56,954 nt of DNA, taken from Steroidobacteraceae bacterium. GTDB taxonomy: Bacteria > Pseudomonadota > Gammaproteobacteria > Steroidobacterales > Steroidobacteraceae. Of this stretch, positions 26,430 through 37,260 are shown piece by piece (position 1 is the first letter of the stretch; the number at the start of each line of letters is the position of its first letter). The DNA is taken from assembly GCA_019187495.1 (NCBI GenBank), contig JABAQN010000054.1:1-56954 (forward strand), written 5' to 3'. Made by a program: the position numbers and the translations under genes. The notes below the pieces were generated by a model, which saw nothing but the letters and a program-made list of their open reading frames with translations, did no database searches and was not told where the DNA came from.

Positions 26430-27423
26430 TGTTGCCGTCGAGCACCCGCTCGGCCCGGTAGCTCGAACGGACGAGCGGACCCGAGACGCATTCGCGAAAG
26501 CCCCGCGCGAGGCCCCATTCCCGATAACGCCTGAATTCGTCCGGCGTCACGTAGCGCTCGACCGGCAGATGATTGAGCGTCGGGCGCAGGTATTGCCCGA
26601 GCGTCAGGATGTCGACATCGATGGCGCGCAGGTCGTCCATCGTCGCGGCGATTTCGTCGTCGGATTCGCCGAGCCCGAGCATCAGGCTCGTCTTCGTCAG
26701 CACCGCGGGTCGATGGCGTTTCGCATGCGCGAGCACGGCGAGTGTCTGGTCGTAACCGGCACGCGGGTCACGCACCGGGTGGGTCAGGCGCCGCACGGTC
26801 TCGACATTCTGCGCAAAGACTTCGATGCCTGAATCGACGACGGTCTCGACATCGCGCAGCACGCCCTGGAAATCGGGCGTCAGTGCCTCGACCGCGGTTG
26901 CCGGGTTCCGGGTCTTGATCGCGCGAATGCAGGCGGCGTAGTGCGCCGCGCCGCCGTCCGGCAGGTCGTCACGATCGACCGACGTCAGCACCACATACCT
27001 GAGCTTCATCAGCTCGACGGTGCGCGCCGCATGCTCCGGCTCGGCCGGATCGAGCCAGCCGCGGGGATTGCCGGTATCGACCGAACAGAAACGGCAGGCG
27101 CGCGTGCAGACCTTGCCCATCAGCATGATCGTCGCCGTGCCCGCATTCCAGCACTCGCCGATGTTCGGGCACTTCGCCTCCTCGCAGACCGTCGCGAGCG
27201 AGTGATCGTGCACGGTGCGGCGCACGCGATCGTAGCCTTCGCCGGCGGCGAGCGACGCCTTGAGCCAGCGCGGCTTGCCGAGGAGACCGCGGCGATCCGC
27301 GTCGCCGCGCGCCTTGATGCCGTCCTTGATCGCGGCATGGCCCTGCGGAGTCTGGTACTTCTCGCCGCTGCGCGCGGCGGGCGCCGACTCCTGCACGATG
27401 CGGATGCCCTTGAGGTCGGTCAT
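26386..27423 (-). CDS. lipA: Lipoyl synthase (radical SAM)
   Basis: Inserts two sulfurs into protein-bound octanoate. The 345-aa protein has both Fe-S sites: the auxiliary cluster ligands in [12 protein letters not shown] and the radical-SAM CxxxCxxC in CTRACRFC. The C-terminal [10 protein letters not shown] contains the conserved Arg-Ser-Ser-Tyr. It overlaps lipB, its partner. Upstream, murU ends only 4 bases from the lipA start, so lipA and lipB may be read from the amgK promoter. Confidence 0.96.
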   Translation of the reverse strand: MTDLKGIRIVQESAPAARSGEKYQTPQGHAAIKDGIKARGDADRRGLLGKPRWLKASLAAGEGYDRVRRTVHDHSLATVCEEAKCPNIGECWNAGTATIMLMGKVCTRACRFCSVDTGNPRGWLDPAEPEHAARTVELMKLRYVVLTSVDRDDLPDGGAAHYAACIRAIKTRNPATAVEALTPDFQGVLRDVETVVDSGIEVFAQNVETVRRLTHPVRDPRAGYDQTLAVLAHAKRHRPAVLTKTSLMLGLGESDDEIAATMDDLRAIDVDILTLGQYLRPTLNHLPVERYVTPDEFRRYREWGLARGFRECVSGPLVRSSYRAERVLDGNNVGLPDHAVSAGRG

Positions 27424-27427
27424 GCGG

Positions 27428-29148
<1,721 letters not shown>

Positions 29149-29151
29149 CCC

Positions 29152-29165
29152 GTCATTATAATGAC
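29152..29165. promoter_or_regulatory. Perfect palindrome with TATAAT on both strands
   Basis: GTCATTATAATGAC is identical to its reverse complement and contains TATAAT on the plus strand (29157-29162) and on the minus strand (29160-29155). It fills the 12-base gap between amgK and lptD and the first bases of lptD. Predicted start points are about 29148 (the A of the amgK ATG) and about 29169 (just before an in-frame lptD ATG at 29173). No good -35 is visible on either side. Confidence 0.6.
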
Positions 29166-31413
29166 ACGATACATGCTGCTTTCCCGCTGCGACCGGCTGC
29201 TCGTACTCGCGCTCGGAGCCCTGATGCTGCCGTCCGGCGCGCACGCGGCCGATCCGGCTGGCCCGCTGTGTTTCGCGGCGCTCGAGGACGGGAGCCGCCC
29301 ACCGCAGGCTGCGCTTCCACAGGCACAGTCGGCCGCCGAGCTCGCCAGGGCGCCGATCCGGGTTTCGAGCGACCACGCGAGTCTCGGCGTGAACGGCGAC
29401 GCCGAGCTGTCCGGCAACGTGCAGGTGACCCAGGGCGATCGCGAGATCCGCGCGGATCACGTCGAATATGACGCCAGGGCCGGTCGCCTGGCAGTCGACG
29501 GCCGGGTGGAGTATCGCGATCCGCTGCTGATCGTGCGTGGCCGGTCGGGTCGCTATTCGGCGACCGACGGCGCGGATTTCAAGGCCGCCGAATTCGAGGT
29601 GCCATCGCGGCCGGCGCGGGGCACGGCGCGCTCGATGACGCTCGACGCCGCCGGCAACGCACGGCTCGAGGACGTCACCTTCACCACCTGCCCCCTGACC
29701 GACCCGGCGTGGCGGCTGCGCGCCGATCGCATCGACCTCGACACGGCCCATCGCAACGGCGTCGGGCGCGGCACCCGTGTCGAATTCAAGGGCGTGCCGA
29801 TTTTCTACTCGCCGTGGATCTCCTTCCCGCTCGGCACCGGGCGCAAGAGCGGCTTCCTCTTTCCTGGCGCGGGCTACTCGACCCGCAGCGGCGCGCAATT
29901 CTCGGTGCCCTATTACTGGAACATCGCGCCGAATCTCGATCTCAGCTTCGAGCCCGTGCTGTTCGCGCGCCGGGGAATCGACGTGGCCGGCAATTTCCGC
30001 TACCTGACCCATACGAGCCGCGGCAAGCTCGACGTGTCCTGGCTGCCGGACGATCGCCTGTTCGCGGACGACCGCAGCTACGTGCACCTCGGCCACCGCA
30101 CGGAACTGCCGGCGGGCTGGCGCGTCTCGGTCGACGCCGCGAACGTGAGCGACACGCAGTACTTCGAGGACTTCGGCCAGGGGCCGGAAGGCACGAGCGT
30201 CGCCTTCGTCGAACGCACGGCCGAAATCACCTATCGCGATGCGCACTGGCGCTTGCGCGGTGCATTCCAGGATTTCCAGACGATCGACACCGACGTCGCC
30301 ACCGCGGACCGGCCGTACGCGACGCTGCCGCAACTCTACGCGAGTGCCGACTATCGCCACGGTCGCGCGCTGCAACTGCGCTACGGCTTCGACGCCGAAG
30401 TCGTCAACTTCGAACGCAACGTCGGCGTCACGGGCTGGCGTTACGATGCCGCCCCGCACCTGGGGCTCGACTGGCAGGGCGCCGGCTATTTCGTCCGGCC
30501 GGGCGTCATCTGGCGCGCCACCGGCTACTCGCTCGAGGGAACGGCGCCCGGGGTCGACCGCACTCCGCGCCGCAGCCTGCCCACCGCGAACCTCGATCTT
30601 GGCCTCATATTCGAGGGGACGACCGGTTCACATGGCCAGCGCCGGCTCACGCTCGAACCACGCATCCTCTATCAGTACACGCCCTATCGGGACCAGGCCG
30701 ACCTGCCGGTATTCGACACGGCGACACCCGATCTCAACCTCGTGCAGCTCTTTCGCACCAACCGCTACGTCGGCGGCGACCGGATCGGGGACGCGAACCA
30801 GGCGAGCTTCGGCCTGACGAGCCGGGTCATCGATGGAGGCAGCGGCCGCCAACTGCTCGCCGCTTCGGTCGGCCAGACCGTGTATTTCGATACGCCACGC
30901 GTCACGTTGCCGGGCGAGCCGATCGAGGACCGGAACACTTCGGACCTGATTGCGCAGGTCGCGCTCACGGCGCTGCGCGACTGGACCGCCGACCTCGGCG
31001 TGCAATGGAACCCCGAGGCCAGGCAGCGGGAGCGCATGCAGGTGCAGCTGCAGTACCGGCCGGCTGCCACCAGCGTCGTGAACCTCGGCTATCGCTACCA
31101 GCGGGACCGCATCGACCAGGCGGACGCCTCGATCGCCTGGCCCGTCGCGAAACACTGGAGCCTGTTCGGTCGCTACGTCTACTCGCTGCACGACGACGAG
31201 ACACTCGATCAGTTCGCCGGCTTCGAGTACCGGTCCTGCTGCTGGCGGTTCCGTGCGGTCGGCAGGCGCTTCGTGAGCAGCCGCACGGGCGAGCGCGATA
31301 CGGGGATTTACCTGCAGCTGGAACTCAGCGGCCTCGCAAGTGTCGGATCATCCGCCGTGGCTTTCCTCGAGGATGCAATTCGGGGATACTCACCGATTGG
31401 CCCAAGCCTTTGA
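29161..31413 (+). CDS. lptD: LPS-assembly outer membrane protein LptD
   Basis: Beta-barrel that inserts LPS into the outer leaflet with LptE. The 750-aa precursor has a signal peptide (LLVLALGALMLPSGAHA), a periplasmic OstA/LptA-like jellyroll (about residues 60-150; ADHVEYDARAGRLAV) and a long C-terminal barrel. Cysteines for interdomain disulfides are near the mature N-terminus (GPLCFAA), at TTCPLTD and at RSCCWRF. If the palindromic promoter is used, the ATG at 29173 is the likelier start. First gene of lptD-surA-pdxA-rsmA. Confidence 0.95.
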   Translation: MTRYMLLSRCDRLLVLALGALMLPSGAHAADPAGPLCFAALEDGSRPPQAALPQAQSAAELARAPIRVSSDHASLGVNGDAELSGNVQVTQGDREIRADHVEYDARAGRLAVDGRVEYRDPLLIVRGRSGRYSATDGADFKAAEFEVPSRPARGTARSMTLDAAGNARLEDVTFTTCPLTDPAWRLRADRIDLDTAHRNGVGRGTRVEFKGVPIFYSPWISFPLGTGRKSGFLFPGAGYSTRSGAQFSVPYYWNIAPNLDLSFEPVLFARRGIDVAGNFRYLTHTSRGKLDVSWLPDDRLFADDRSYVHLGHRTELPAGWRVSVDAANVSDTQYFEDFGQGPEGTSVAFVERTAEITYRDAHWRLRGAFQDFQTIDTDVATADRPYATLPQLYASADYRHGRALQLRYGFDAEVVNFERNVGVTGWRYDAAPHLGLDWQGAGYFVRPGVIWRATGYSLEGTAPGVDRTPRRSLPTANLDLGLIFEGTTGSHGQRRLTLEPRILYQYTPYRDQADLPVFDTATPDLNLVQLFRTNRYVGGDRIGDANQASFGLTSRVIDGGSGRQLLAASVGQTVYFDTPRVTLPGEPIEDRNTSDLIAQVALTALRDWTADLGVQWNPEARQRERMQVQLQYRPAATSVVNLGYRYQRDRIDQADASIAWPVAKHWSLFGRYVYSLHDDETLDQFAGFEYRSCCWRFRAVGRRFVSSRTGERDTGIYLQLELSGLASVGSSAVAFLEDAIRGYSPIGPSL

Positions 31414-31430
31414 CACGTCTCGGAAAATCC

Positions 31431-32732
31431 ATGTCACGACTCCTCCTCGCCGCGCTGCTCGCGACCTGTGCCACCGGCACGGCTTTCGCGCAGACGCGTG
31501 AACTCGCCTCGGGCGGCGAACTCATCGATCGCATCGCCGCGATCGTCAACGATGGTGTCGTGCTGAAAAGCGAGCTCGACGAGCAGATGCAGCTCATCAG
31601 CACGCGCCTGCGCCAGCAGGGCCTCGAATTGCCGCCGGCGAACGTGCTCCGCCAGCAGGTGCTCGAGCGGCTCGTCACGCAGGAAGTGGAGATGCAGCGC
31701 GCCAGTCGTGCCGGCCTCAAGGTCACCGACGAAATGGTGAACAACGCGCTGCAGGATGTCGCGCGTCGCAATGGCATCGCGCTCGCGCAACTGCCGGCCG
31801 CGCTCGAGAGCCAGGGCATCGACTACGCGGACTACCGGGAAAACCTGCGCAAGGAGATCACGCTGAGCATGCTGCGCCAGCGCGATGTCGTCGCGCGCAT
31901 CAGCATATCGCCGCGCGAGATCGACCAGTACCTCGAGCGCGAGAAGAACTCGCCGTCCGAGGCGGTGTCGTACAACCTGTCGCACATCCTGATCTCCGTC
32001 CCGCAGGCCGCGACGCCCGAGCAGGTCGCGGCGGCCGAAGCGCGCGCGGAAGACGTACACCGCCGTGCGCTCGCCGGCGAGGATTTCGCGGGGCTCGCCG
32101 TCGCCTATTCGAACAGCCAGACCGCACTCGAGGGTGGCTCGCTCGGCTGGCGCAAGGGCACGGAGCTGCCGACCGTGCTCGCCGACGCGGTGATCAAGCT
32201 GAAGGCGGGCGAAGTGAGCGATGTGATCCGCACGCCGAGCGGCTTTCACCTCGTGCGCGTGAACGAAGTGCGAAGCACCGACGGCCCGGCGATGGTGCAG
32301 CAGGTCCACGCACGGCACATCCTGATCAAGACGAACGAACTGCAGGACGACGCGACGGTGGAGCAGCGGCTCGCCGCCGCGCGCGAGCGCATCCTGAAGG
32401 GCGAGGATTTCGCGGGCCTCGCTGCCACGATGTCCGAGGACCCGGGCTCGGCCGCGGAGGGTGGCGATCTCGGCTGGACGGGTCCCGGCACCTTCGTGCC
32501 GGAGTTCGAGGCGCAACTCGCCTCGCTCAAGGAAGGCGAGATCAGCCAGCCGTTCCATACGCAGTTCGGCTGGCACATCGTGCAGCTGCTCGGCCGCCGC
32601 GAAATCGACAACAGCGCGGAAATGAAGCGCCAGCGCGCATTCGCGGCGCTGCGCGAGAGCAAGGCCGAGGAAGAGACCGAGCTGTGGCTGCGTCGCCTGC
32701 GCGACGAAGCCTACGTCGAATACAAGATGTAG
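31431..32732 (+). CDS. surA: Periplasmic chaperone / peptidyl-prolyl isomerase SurA
   Basis: Escorts outer-membrane proteins, including LptD, to the Bam complex. The 433-aa precursor has a signal peptide (LLLAALLATCATGTAFA), a SurA N-domain (IDRIAAIVNDGVVLKSELD) and two parvulin domains (SHILISVPQ... and ARHILIKTNE...), each followed by the EGGxLGW motif. The ATG at 31431 lies 17 bases after lptD; the frame is open further upstream only as a shadow of lptD. Confidence 0.96.
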   Translation: MSRLLLAALLATCATGTAFAQTRELASGGELIDRIAAIVNDGVVLKSELDEQMQLISTRLRQQGLELPPANVLRQQVLERLVTQEVEMQRASRAGLKVTDEMVNNALQDVARRNGIALAQLPAALESQGIDYADYRENLRKEITLSMLRQRDVVARISISPREIDQYLEREKNSPSEAVSYNLSHILISVPQAATPEQVAAAEARAEDVHRRALAGEDFAGLAVAYSNSQTALEGGSLGWRKGTELPTVLADAVIKLKAGEVSDVIRTPSGFHLVRVNEVRSTDGPAMVQQVHARHILIKTNELQDDATVEQRLAAARERILKGEDFAGLAATMSEDPGSAAEGGDLGWTGPGTFVPEFEAQLASLKEGEISQPFHTQFGWHIVQLLGRREIDNSAEMKRQRAFAALRESKAEEETELWLRRLRDEAYVEYKM

Positions 32733-32744
32733 CGGGGGCCCGTG

Positions 32745-33728
32745 ATGCGCCTGCCCCGCATCGCGCTCACCTCCGGCGAGCCCGCGGGCATCGGCCCGGA
32801 GTTGTGTGCCGCGGTCGCGCGGAGTGCATGGCCGTGCGAGCTCGTTTGCCTCGGCGATCGCGCGCTGCTCGCGGAGCGCGCGGCGTCGACCGGCGGCTCG
32901 TTGACGCTGCACGATTACGTACGCACCGAAGCGCGCGCCCACCTCCCGGGCGAACTGCGCGTCGCGCACATGCGGCTCGGCGGCGCTTCGCAGCCGGGCC
33001 GGCTCGATTCCCGCAACGCCTCGTACGTGCTCTCGCTGCTCGACGCCGCGATGGCCGGGGCGGTCACGCACGAATTCGACGCGATCGTCACGGCACCGGT
33101 GCAGAAGAGCATCATCAACGATGCCGGCATCGCCTTCACGGGTCACACCGAGTACCTCGCCGCGCACAGCGGCATCACGAGGCCGGTGATGCTGCTCGTC
33201 GCGGGCAGCCTGCGCGTCGCACTCGCGACGACCCACCTGCCGCTGCGCGCGGTGGGCGCGGCGATCACGGCCACGCTGCTGCGGGAAGTGCTCGACGTGC
33301 TCGCGACCGATCTCGCGCGGCTGTTCGGGCTCACCCGGCCGCGCATCCTCGTCTGCGGCCTGAATCCGCATGCCGGTGAATCCGGTCACCTCGGCCGCGA
33401 GGAACTCGAGGTGATCGCACCCGCGCTCGAAGACGCGCGCGCGCGCGGGCTCGATGTGACGGGCCCCGTACCGGCGGATACCGCATTCGTGCCGTCGCAG
33501 CTCGAGCGCTGCGACGCCGTGCTCGCGATGTACCACGACCAGGGCCTGCCCGTGCTCAAGCATGCGGGGTTCGGACGCGCGGTCAATGTCACGCTCGGCC
33601 TGCCTTTCATCCGCACATCCGTCGATCACGGGACCGCGCTCGATCTCGCCGGCACCGGTCGCGCCGACGCCGGCAGCCTCGAGGCGGCGCTGGCGCTCGC
33701 GATCGAAATGGCGAACCGGCGCCGCTGA
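32745..33728 (+). CDS. pdxA: 4-hydroxythreonine-4-phosphate dehydrogenase
   Basis: Third step of DXP-dependent pyridoxal phosphate synthesis. The 327-aa protein has TSGEPAGIGPEL at the N-terminus, the metal-binding His in FTGHTEYLA, GLNPHAGE and MYHDQGLPVLKH. A GTG immediately upstream (32742) is an alternative start; GGGGG at about 32734-32738 suits either. Position after surA and before rsmA is the classic gammaproteobacterial order. Confidence 0.95.
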   Translation: MRLPRIALTSGEPAGIGPELCAAVARSAWPCELVCLGDRALLAERAASTGGSLTLHDYVRTEARAHLPGELRVAHMRLGGASQPGRLDSRNASYVLSLLDAAMAGAVTHEFDAIVTAPVQKSIINDAGIAFTGHTEYLAAHSGITRPVMLLVAGSLRVALATTHLPLRAVGAAITATLLREVLDVLATDLARLFGLTRPRILVCGLNPHAGESGHLGREELEVIAPALEDARARGLDVTGPVPADTAFVPSQLERCDAVLAMYHDQGLPVLKHAGFGRAVNVTLGLPFIRTSVDHGTALDLAGTGRADAGSLEAALALAIEMANRRR

Positions 33729-33729
33729 C

Positions 33730-34509
33730 GTGGCGGGGACCGCGCGCAAGCGCTTCGGCCAGCATTTCCTGCACGACCCGGCAATCGTGGAACGGATCGT
33801 GCGGGCAATCGCCCCCCAGCCGGACGATGTGATGGTCGAAATCGGGCCTGGCCGCGGCGTGCTGACGCGCGCGCTGCTGGCGTCCGCCGGCCATCTCGAT
33901 GCCATCGAGATCGACCGCGATCTCGCAGCCACGCTCGCGCGGGAGTTTCCGGCGGGCTCCGGGCTCACGCTGCACGCGTGCGACGCGCTGCGTTTCGATT
34001 TCGCGGCGCTCTCGGCGGCACGCGGCGCGCGACTGCGCGTCGTCGGCAACCTGCCCTACAACATCTCGACGCCGCTGCTCTTTCACCTGCTCGCGACACC
34101 GGCGGCACTCGCGGACCTGCACGTGATGCTGCAACGTGAAGTGATCGACCGGATGGCGGCACGACCCGGCAACGCGCAGTACGGCCGCCTCACGGTCATG
34201 CTCGCACCCTGGGCGCGTGTCGAGAAGCTCTTCGACGTCGGCCCCGGGGCGTTCCAGCCGCCGCCGAAAGTGTGGTCTTCGGTCGCGCGCATCAGCGTGC
34301 GGCGCGCGCCGGCGTTCGATGTGCCGCCGGCGTACGCGGAGCTCGTGATGCGCGCCTTTTCCCAACGGCGCAAGACCCTGCGCAATGCCCTGCGCCCGAT
34401 GCTCGATGCCGCCGCGATCGCGGCGGCGGGCATCGATCCGGGCGCACGCGCGGAAGTCATCCCGCCGGAGGGATTTGCCGCGCTTGCGCGCGTCGCGTTG
34501 CAGCGATAG
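33730..34509 (+). CDS. rsmA: 16S rRNA (A1518/A1519) dimethyltransferase
   Basis: Dimethylates two adenosines in the 3' hairpin of 16S rRNA. The 259-aa protein begins with KRFGQHFLHD, has the SAM loop EIGPGRGVLT, the adenine-binding NLPYNIS and the C-terminal RAFSQRRKTLRN. The start is a GTG at 33730, one base after the pdxA stop. A bacterial rRNA-type Erm enzyme is excluded by the C-terminal domain and the operon. Confidence 0.95.
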   Translation: MAGTARKRFGQHFLHDPAIVERIVRAIAPQPDDVMVEIGPGRGVLTRALLASAGHLDAIEIDRDLAATLAREFPAGSGLTLHACDALRFDFAALSAARGARLRVVGNLPYNISTPLLFHLLATPAALADLHVMLQREVIDRMAARPGNAQYGRLTVMLAPWARVEKLFDVGPGAFQPPPKVWSSVARISVRRAPAFDVPPAYAELVMRAFSQRRKTLRNALRPMLDAAAIAAAGIDPGARAEVIPPEGFAALARVALQR

Positions 34510-34518
34510 TTTGGGCGC

Positions 34519-34968
34519 ATGCCCGCCTACCGCCACATACTCGTTCCGCTCGACCTGACCGACGACAGCACCCTGATCGGCGAACGCGCGAAAATCGTCG
34601 CCACGGCGTTCGGCGCAGCGGTGGAACTGCTGCACGTGGTCGAGTTCGTGCCGGTCGAACCGATGGGAGAAACGCTGATGCCGGCGGTCGCGATCGAGGA
34701 AGAGCTGATCCAGCGCGCGAAAACGCGCCTTGCGGCGCTCGCGGGCTCCCTGGGCCTCGCGGGTGCGCCGGTGCATGTCGAAGCCGGGAACGTCAAGGCC
34801 GAAATCATCCGCGTGGCCCGCGAACGGCAGGTCGACCTGATCGTGCTCGGCAGCCGCGAGCGCCATGGCCTGTCGATACTCGTCAACCTGACCGAGGACA
34901 CGGTACTGCACGGCGCGCCCTGCGACGTGCTCGCGGTCCGTGTCGGTGCACGCGCGGCGGCCGCATGA
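34519..34968 (+). CDS. Universal stress protein (UspA family)
   Basis: A 149-aa single UspA domain: YRHILVPLDLTDDS at the N-terminus, VDLIVLGSRERHG and the C-terminal LTEDTVLHGAPCDVLAVR. The GSRxRHG phosphate-binding pattern suggests ATP binding, although the second half of the usual G-2x-G-9x-G motif is incomplete. It is inserted between rsmA and apaG and its stop overlaps the apaG start (ATGA), so it is a true operon member. Confidence 0.9.
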   Translation: MPAYRHILVPLDLTDDSTLIGERAKIVATAFGAAVELLHVVEFVPVEPMGETLMPAVAIEEELIQRAKTRLAALAGSLGLAGAPVHVEAGNVKAEIIRVARERQVDLIVLGSRERHGLSILVNLTEDTVLHGAPCDVLAVRVGARAAAA

Positions 34969-35345
34969 CGGGCGCTCCGCACCGCATCCGCGTCGAGGTC
35001 GAGACGGCCTATCTCGACGAGCAATCCGATCCGCGCGAACACCGCTTCGTGTTCGCGTACACGATCACGATCCGCAACGACGGCCCGACTCCTGCCAGGC
35101 TCCTCACGCGCCACTGGGTGATCACGGACGCGAACGGCAAGGTGCAGGAGGTGACCGGCGACGGCGTCGTCGGCGAACAACCCTACCTCAAGCCGGGCCA
35201 GGGCTTTCGCTATTCGAGCGGCACCGTCATCGAGACACCGGTCGGCGCGATGCAGGGCTCCTATCAGATGGTCACCGACGACGGATCCGCATTCGACGCA
35301 CCGATTCCGCCGTTTCGCCTCGCGATTCCGGGCGTCCTGCACTGA
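34965..35345 (+). CDS. apaG: ApaG domain protein
   Basis: A 126-aa protein with the ApaG fibronectin-like fold: VETAYLDEQSDPREHRFVFAYTI, RHWVITDANGKVQEV, GEQPYLKPGQGFRYSSG and GSYQMVTDDG. Its role is not firmly known; it is genetically linked to Ap4A metabolism through apaH. The ATG at 34965 overlaps the universal stress protein stop. apaH follows after 21 bases. Confidence 0.95.
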   Translation: MTGAPHRIRVEVETAYLDEQSDPREHRFVFAYTITIRNDGPTPARLLTRHWVITDANGKVQEVTGDGVVGEQPYLKPGQGFRYSSGTVIETPVGAMQGSYQMVTDDGSAFDAPIPPFRLAIPGVLH

Positions 35346-35366
35346 CGGGCGCCGGAGCGGTCCGGT

Positions 35367-36203
35367 TTGGCACGCTACGCGATCGGCGATGTGCAGGGTT
35401 GCCACGAAGAGTTGCGCACGCTGCTCGGCGCACTCGATTTCCGTGCGGACCGCGACGAGCTGTGGTTCGTCGGCGATCTCGTCAACCGCGGCCCGCAGTC
35501 GCTCGAAGTGCTGCGCTTCGTGCGCGATCTCGGCGCGAACGCGATCGTCGTCCTCGGCAACCACGATCTGCACCTGCTCGCGGTGGCGCTCGGCCAGGGC
35601 GCGCGACGGCTGAAGCGCGGCGATACGCTCGGCGAGGTGCTCGCGGCGCGCGACCGCGACCGGTTGCTCGAATGGCTGCTGTCGCGTCCCCTCGTCCACC
35701 ACGACATCGCGCGTGGCGACCTGCTGGTGCACGCCGGGCTCGTCCCGCAATGGCGCGCCGCGGACGCCGCGCGCCTCGCGCGCGAGGTCGAGCAGGCGCT
35801 CGAGCGCGATGCGCCGGGCGTATTCGCGCAGATGTACGGCAACGAGCCCGACACCTGGAGCGAAACCCTGGCCGGCCCCGCGCGCCACCGCTTCGTGATC
35901 AACGCGCTGACGCGGCTCCGATACTGCACGGCGGAGGGCCGGATGGATCTCGCGCAGAAAGGCGCGCCGGGCACGGCCGCACCCCCGCTCGCACCCTGGT
36001 TCGCATTCGGTGACGCCTCGTCGCGGGGCGCACGGGTGATCTGCGGCCACTGGTCGACACTCGGCTACTCGACGAGCCATGGCGTCGTCGCGCTCGACAC
36101 CGGCTGCGTGTGGGGTGGTGCCTTGACTGCGCTGCCGCTCGATGAGCCCGGCGCGGGCCCCATCCAGACGGCCTGCCGCGCGTATCAGGGCATCGGCGAT
36201 TAG
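35367..36203 (+). CDS. apaH: Symmetrical bis(5'-nucleosyl)-tetraphosphatase
   Basis: Hydrolyses Ap4A to two ADP and removes Np4 caps from RNA. The 278-aa calcineurin-like phosphatase shows the metal ligands in GDVQGCHEE, GDLVNRGP, GNHDLHLL and the C-terminal CGHWSTLGY. The start is a TTG at 35367, giving a product that begins MARYAIGDVQG; it follows GGAGCGG. A rare start may keep expression low. Confidence 0.94.
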   Translation: MARYAIGDVQGCHEELRTLLGALDFRADRDELWFVGDLVNRGPQSLEVLRFVRDLGANAIVVLGNHDLHLLAVALGQGARRLKRGDTLGEVLAARDRDRLLEWLLSRPLVHHDIARGDLLVHAGLVPQWRAADAARLAREVEQALERDAPGVFAQMYGNEPDTWSETLAGPARHRFVINALTRLRYCTAEGRMDLAQKGAPGTAAPPLAPWFAFGDASSRGARVICGHWSTLGYSTSHGVVALDTGCVWGGALTALPLDEPGAGPIQTACRAYQGIGD

Positions 36204-36210
36204 CGAGCGC

Positions 36211-36684
36211 TCACTTTGGCGTGGCGGGTGCCTGCGGCACGAACACCGCCGGTGCGATCGAGGCACCCCAGCCCAGCGCGATCTCGCGTGTACCGGCCAC
36301 ATGGACCTCGGGCGGGATCGGGATTTCCACGATGGCAGTCCCCTCGGTCGTGACCGGCAGCAGCGCCCGCTGCGCTCCGCGCACCTCGAGCGCACCGAAT
36401 CGCCCGGGCCAGGTCCGCACGGCGATGCGCATCGGCCAGCCGCGCGCGTAGGTTGGCGTGGCGACGGCGGTCCCGTTCGCGGGTGCCGCCGTCATGTCGA
36501 GCACCAGCGTATTGCCTTGCCAGAACTGTGGAATCGCGGCGCTCGCCCCCGGCGCGAAGGTCAGTTCGTCGACCGGAATCGGCGCAGCGGCCGGCTTGCC
36601 GGCCCACGGCCACGACAACCTCGGCAAATGACTACATCCGGCGGTGAGCCCGGCGGCCAGGACCAACGCGGCCAGCAGCTTCAT
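36211..36684 (-). CDS. Putative lipoprotein, unknown function
   Basis: A 157-aa product starting at the ATG 36684 (MKLLAALVLAAGLTAGCSH) with a clear lipobox (LTAGC). After a short Pro/Ala linker the mature part is beta-rich (VDELTFAPG, NTLVLDMTAAP, RIAVRTWPGRFGALEVRG) and could be an immunoglobulin-like or jellyroll domain. No family recognised. It is divergent from haaO and ends 7 bases from the convergent apaH. Confidence 0.72.
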   Translation of the reverse strand: MKLLAALVLAAGLTAGCSHLPRLSWPWAGKPAAAPIPVDELTFAPGASAAIPQFWQGNTLVLDMTAAPANGTAVATPTYARGWPMRIAVRTWPGRFGALEVRGAQRALLPVTTEGTAIVEIPIPPEVHVAGTREIALGWGASIAPAVFVPQAPATPK

Positions 36685-36729
36685 TCCACGCACGCTCGCA
36701 CCTCTCGCGCGCGTGTGTACCATTAGCGG

Positions 36730-37260
36730 ATGACGCAGCTCAAGGCCTTTTCGCTGAAGGCGTGGATCGACGCACATCGCGCCGACCTGCGGCCTCCTGT
36801 CGGCAACCGGCGACTTTTCCGCGAGGGCGATTTCATCATCATGCTGGTCGGCGGGCCGAATCGCCGCACGGATTTCCACCTGAATTCCGGCGAGGAGTTC
36901 TTCTACCAGCTCGAGGGCGACATCGTGCTGAAGATCGCGGAGCAGGGCCGCGTCGTCGATGTGCCGATCCGCGAAGGCGAAGTGTTCCTGCTGCCGGCGC
37001 ACCTGCCGCACAGTCCGCAGCGCCCGGCGGATACCGTGGGACTCGTGATCGAGCGAGCGCGCCGCCCCGGTGAGCGCGACGGGCTCGCGTGGTACTGCGA
37101 GCAGTGCGGCCACGAACTCTATCGCGAGGAATTCGAGCTCACCGACATCGAAACCCAGTTCCCGCCGGTTTTCGAACGCTACTACGCGAGCCGCGACCAT
37201 CGCACCTGCAAGCGCTGCGGCACGTTGCAACTGCCGCCCGGCGTCGCGCCGCCCGCGTGA
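36730..37260 (+). CDS. haaO: 3-hydroxyanthranilate 3,4-dioxygenase
   Basis: Opens 3-hydroxyanthranilate to the semialdehyde that cyclises to quinolinate, an NAD precursor. The 176-aa cupin has the Fe ligands His and Glu in DFHLNSGEEFFYQ and a later His in LLPAHLPHSPQRP. The C-terminus has a rubredoxin-like site, CEQCG and CKRCG, typical of the bacterial and fungal enzyme. First gene of haaO-kynB-kynU-kmo; its stop overlaps the GTG of the next gene. Confidence 0.95.
   Translation: MTQLKAFSLKAWIDAHRADLRPPVGNRRLFREGDFIIMLVGGPNRRTDFHLNSGEEFFYQLEGDIVLKIAEQGRVVDVPIREGEVFLLPAHLPHSPQRPADTVGLVIERARRPGERDGLAWYCEQCGHELYREEFELTDIETQFPPVFERYYASRDHRTCKRCGTLQLPPGVAPPA

Noticed and set aside
31434..34049. 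871-codon minus-strand frame opposite surA, pdxA and rsmA
   Set aside because: Spans three well-defined genes on the other strand and has no recognisable protein features.
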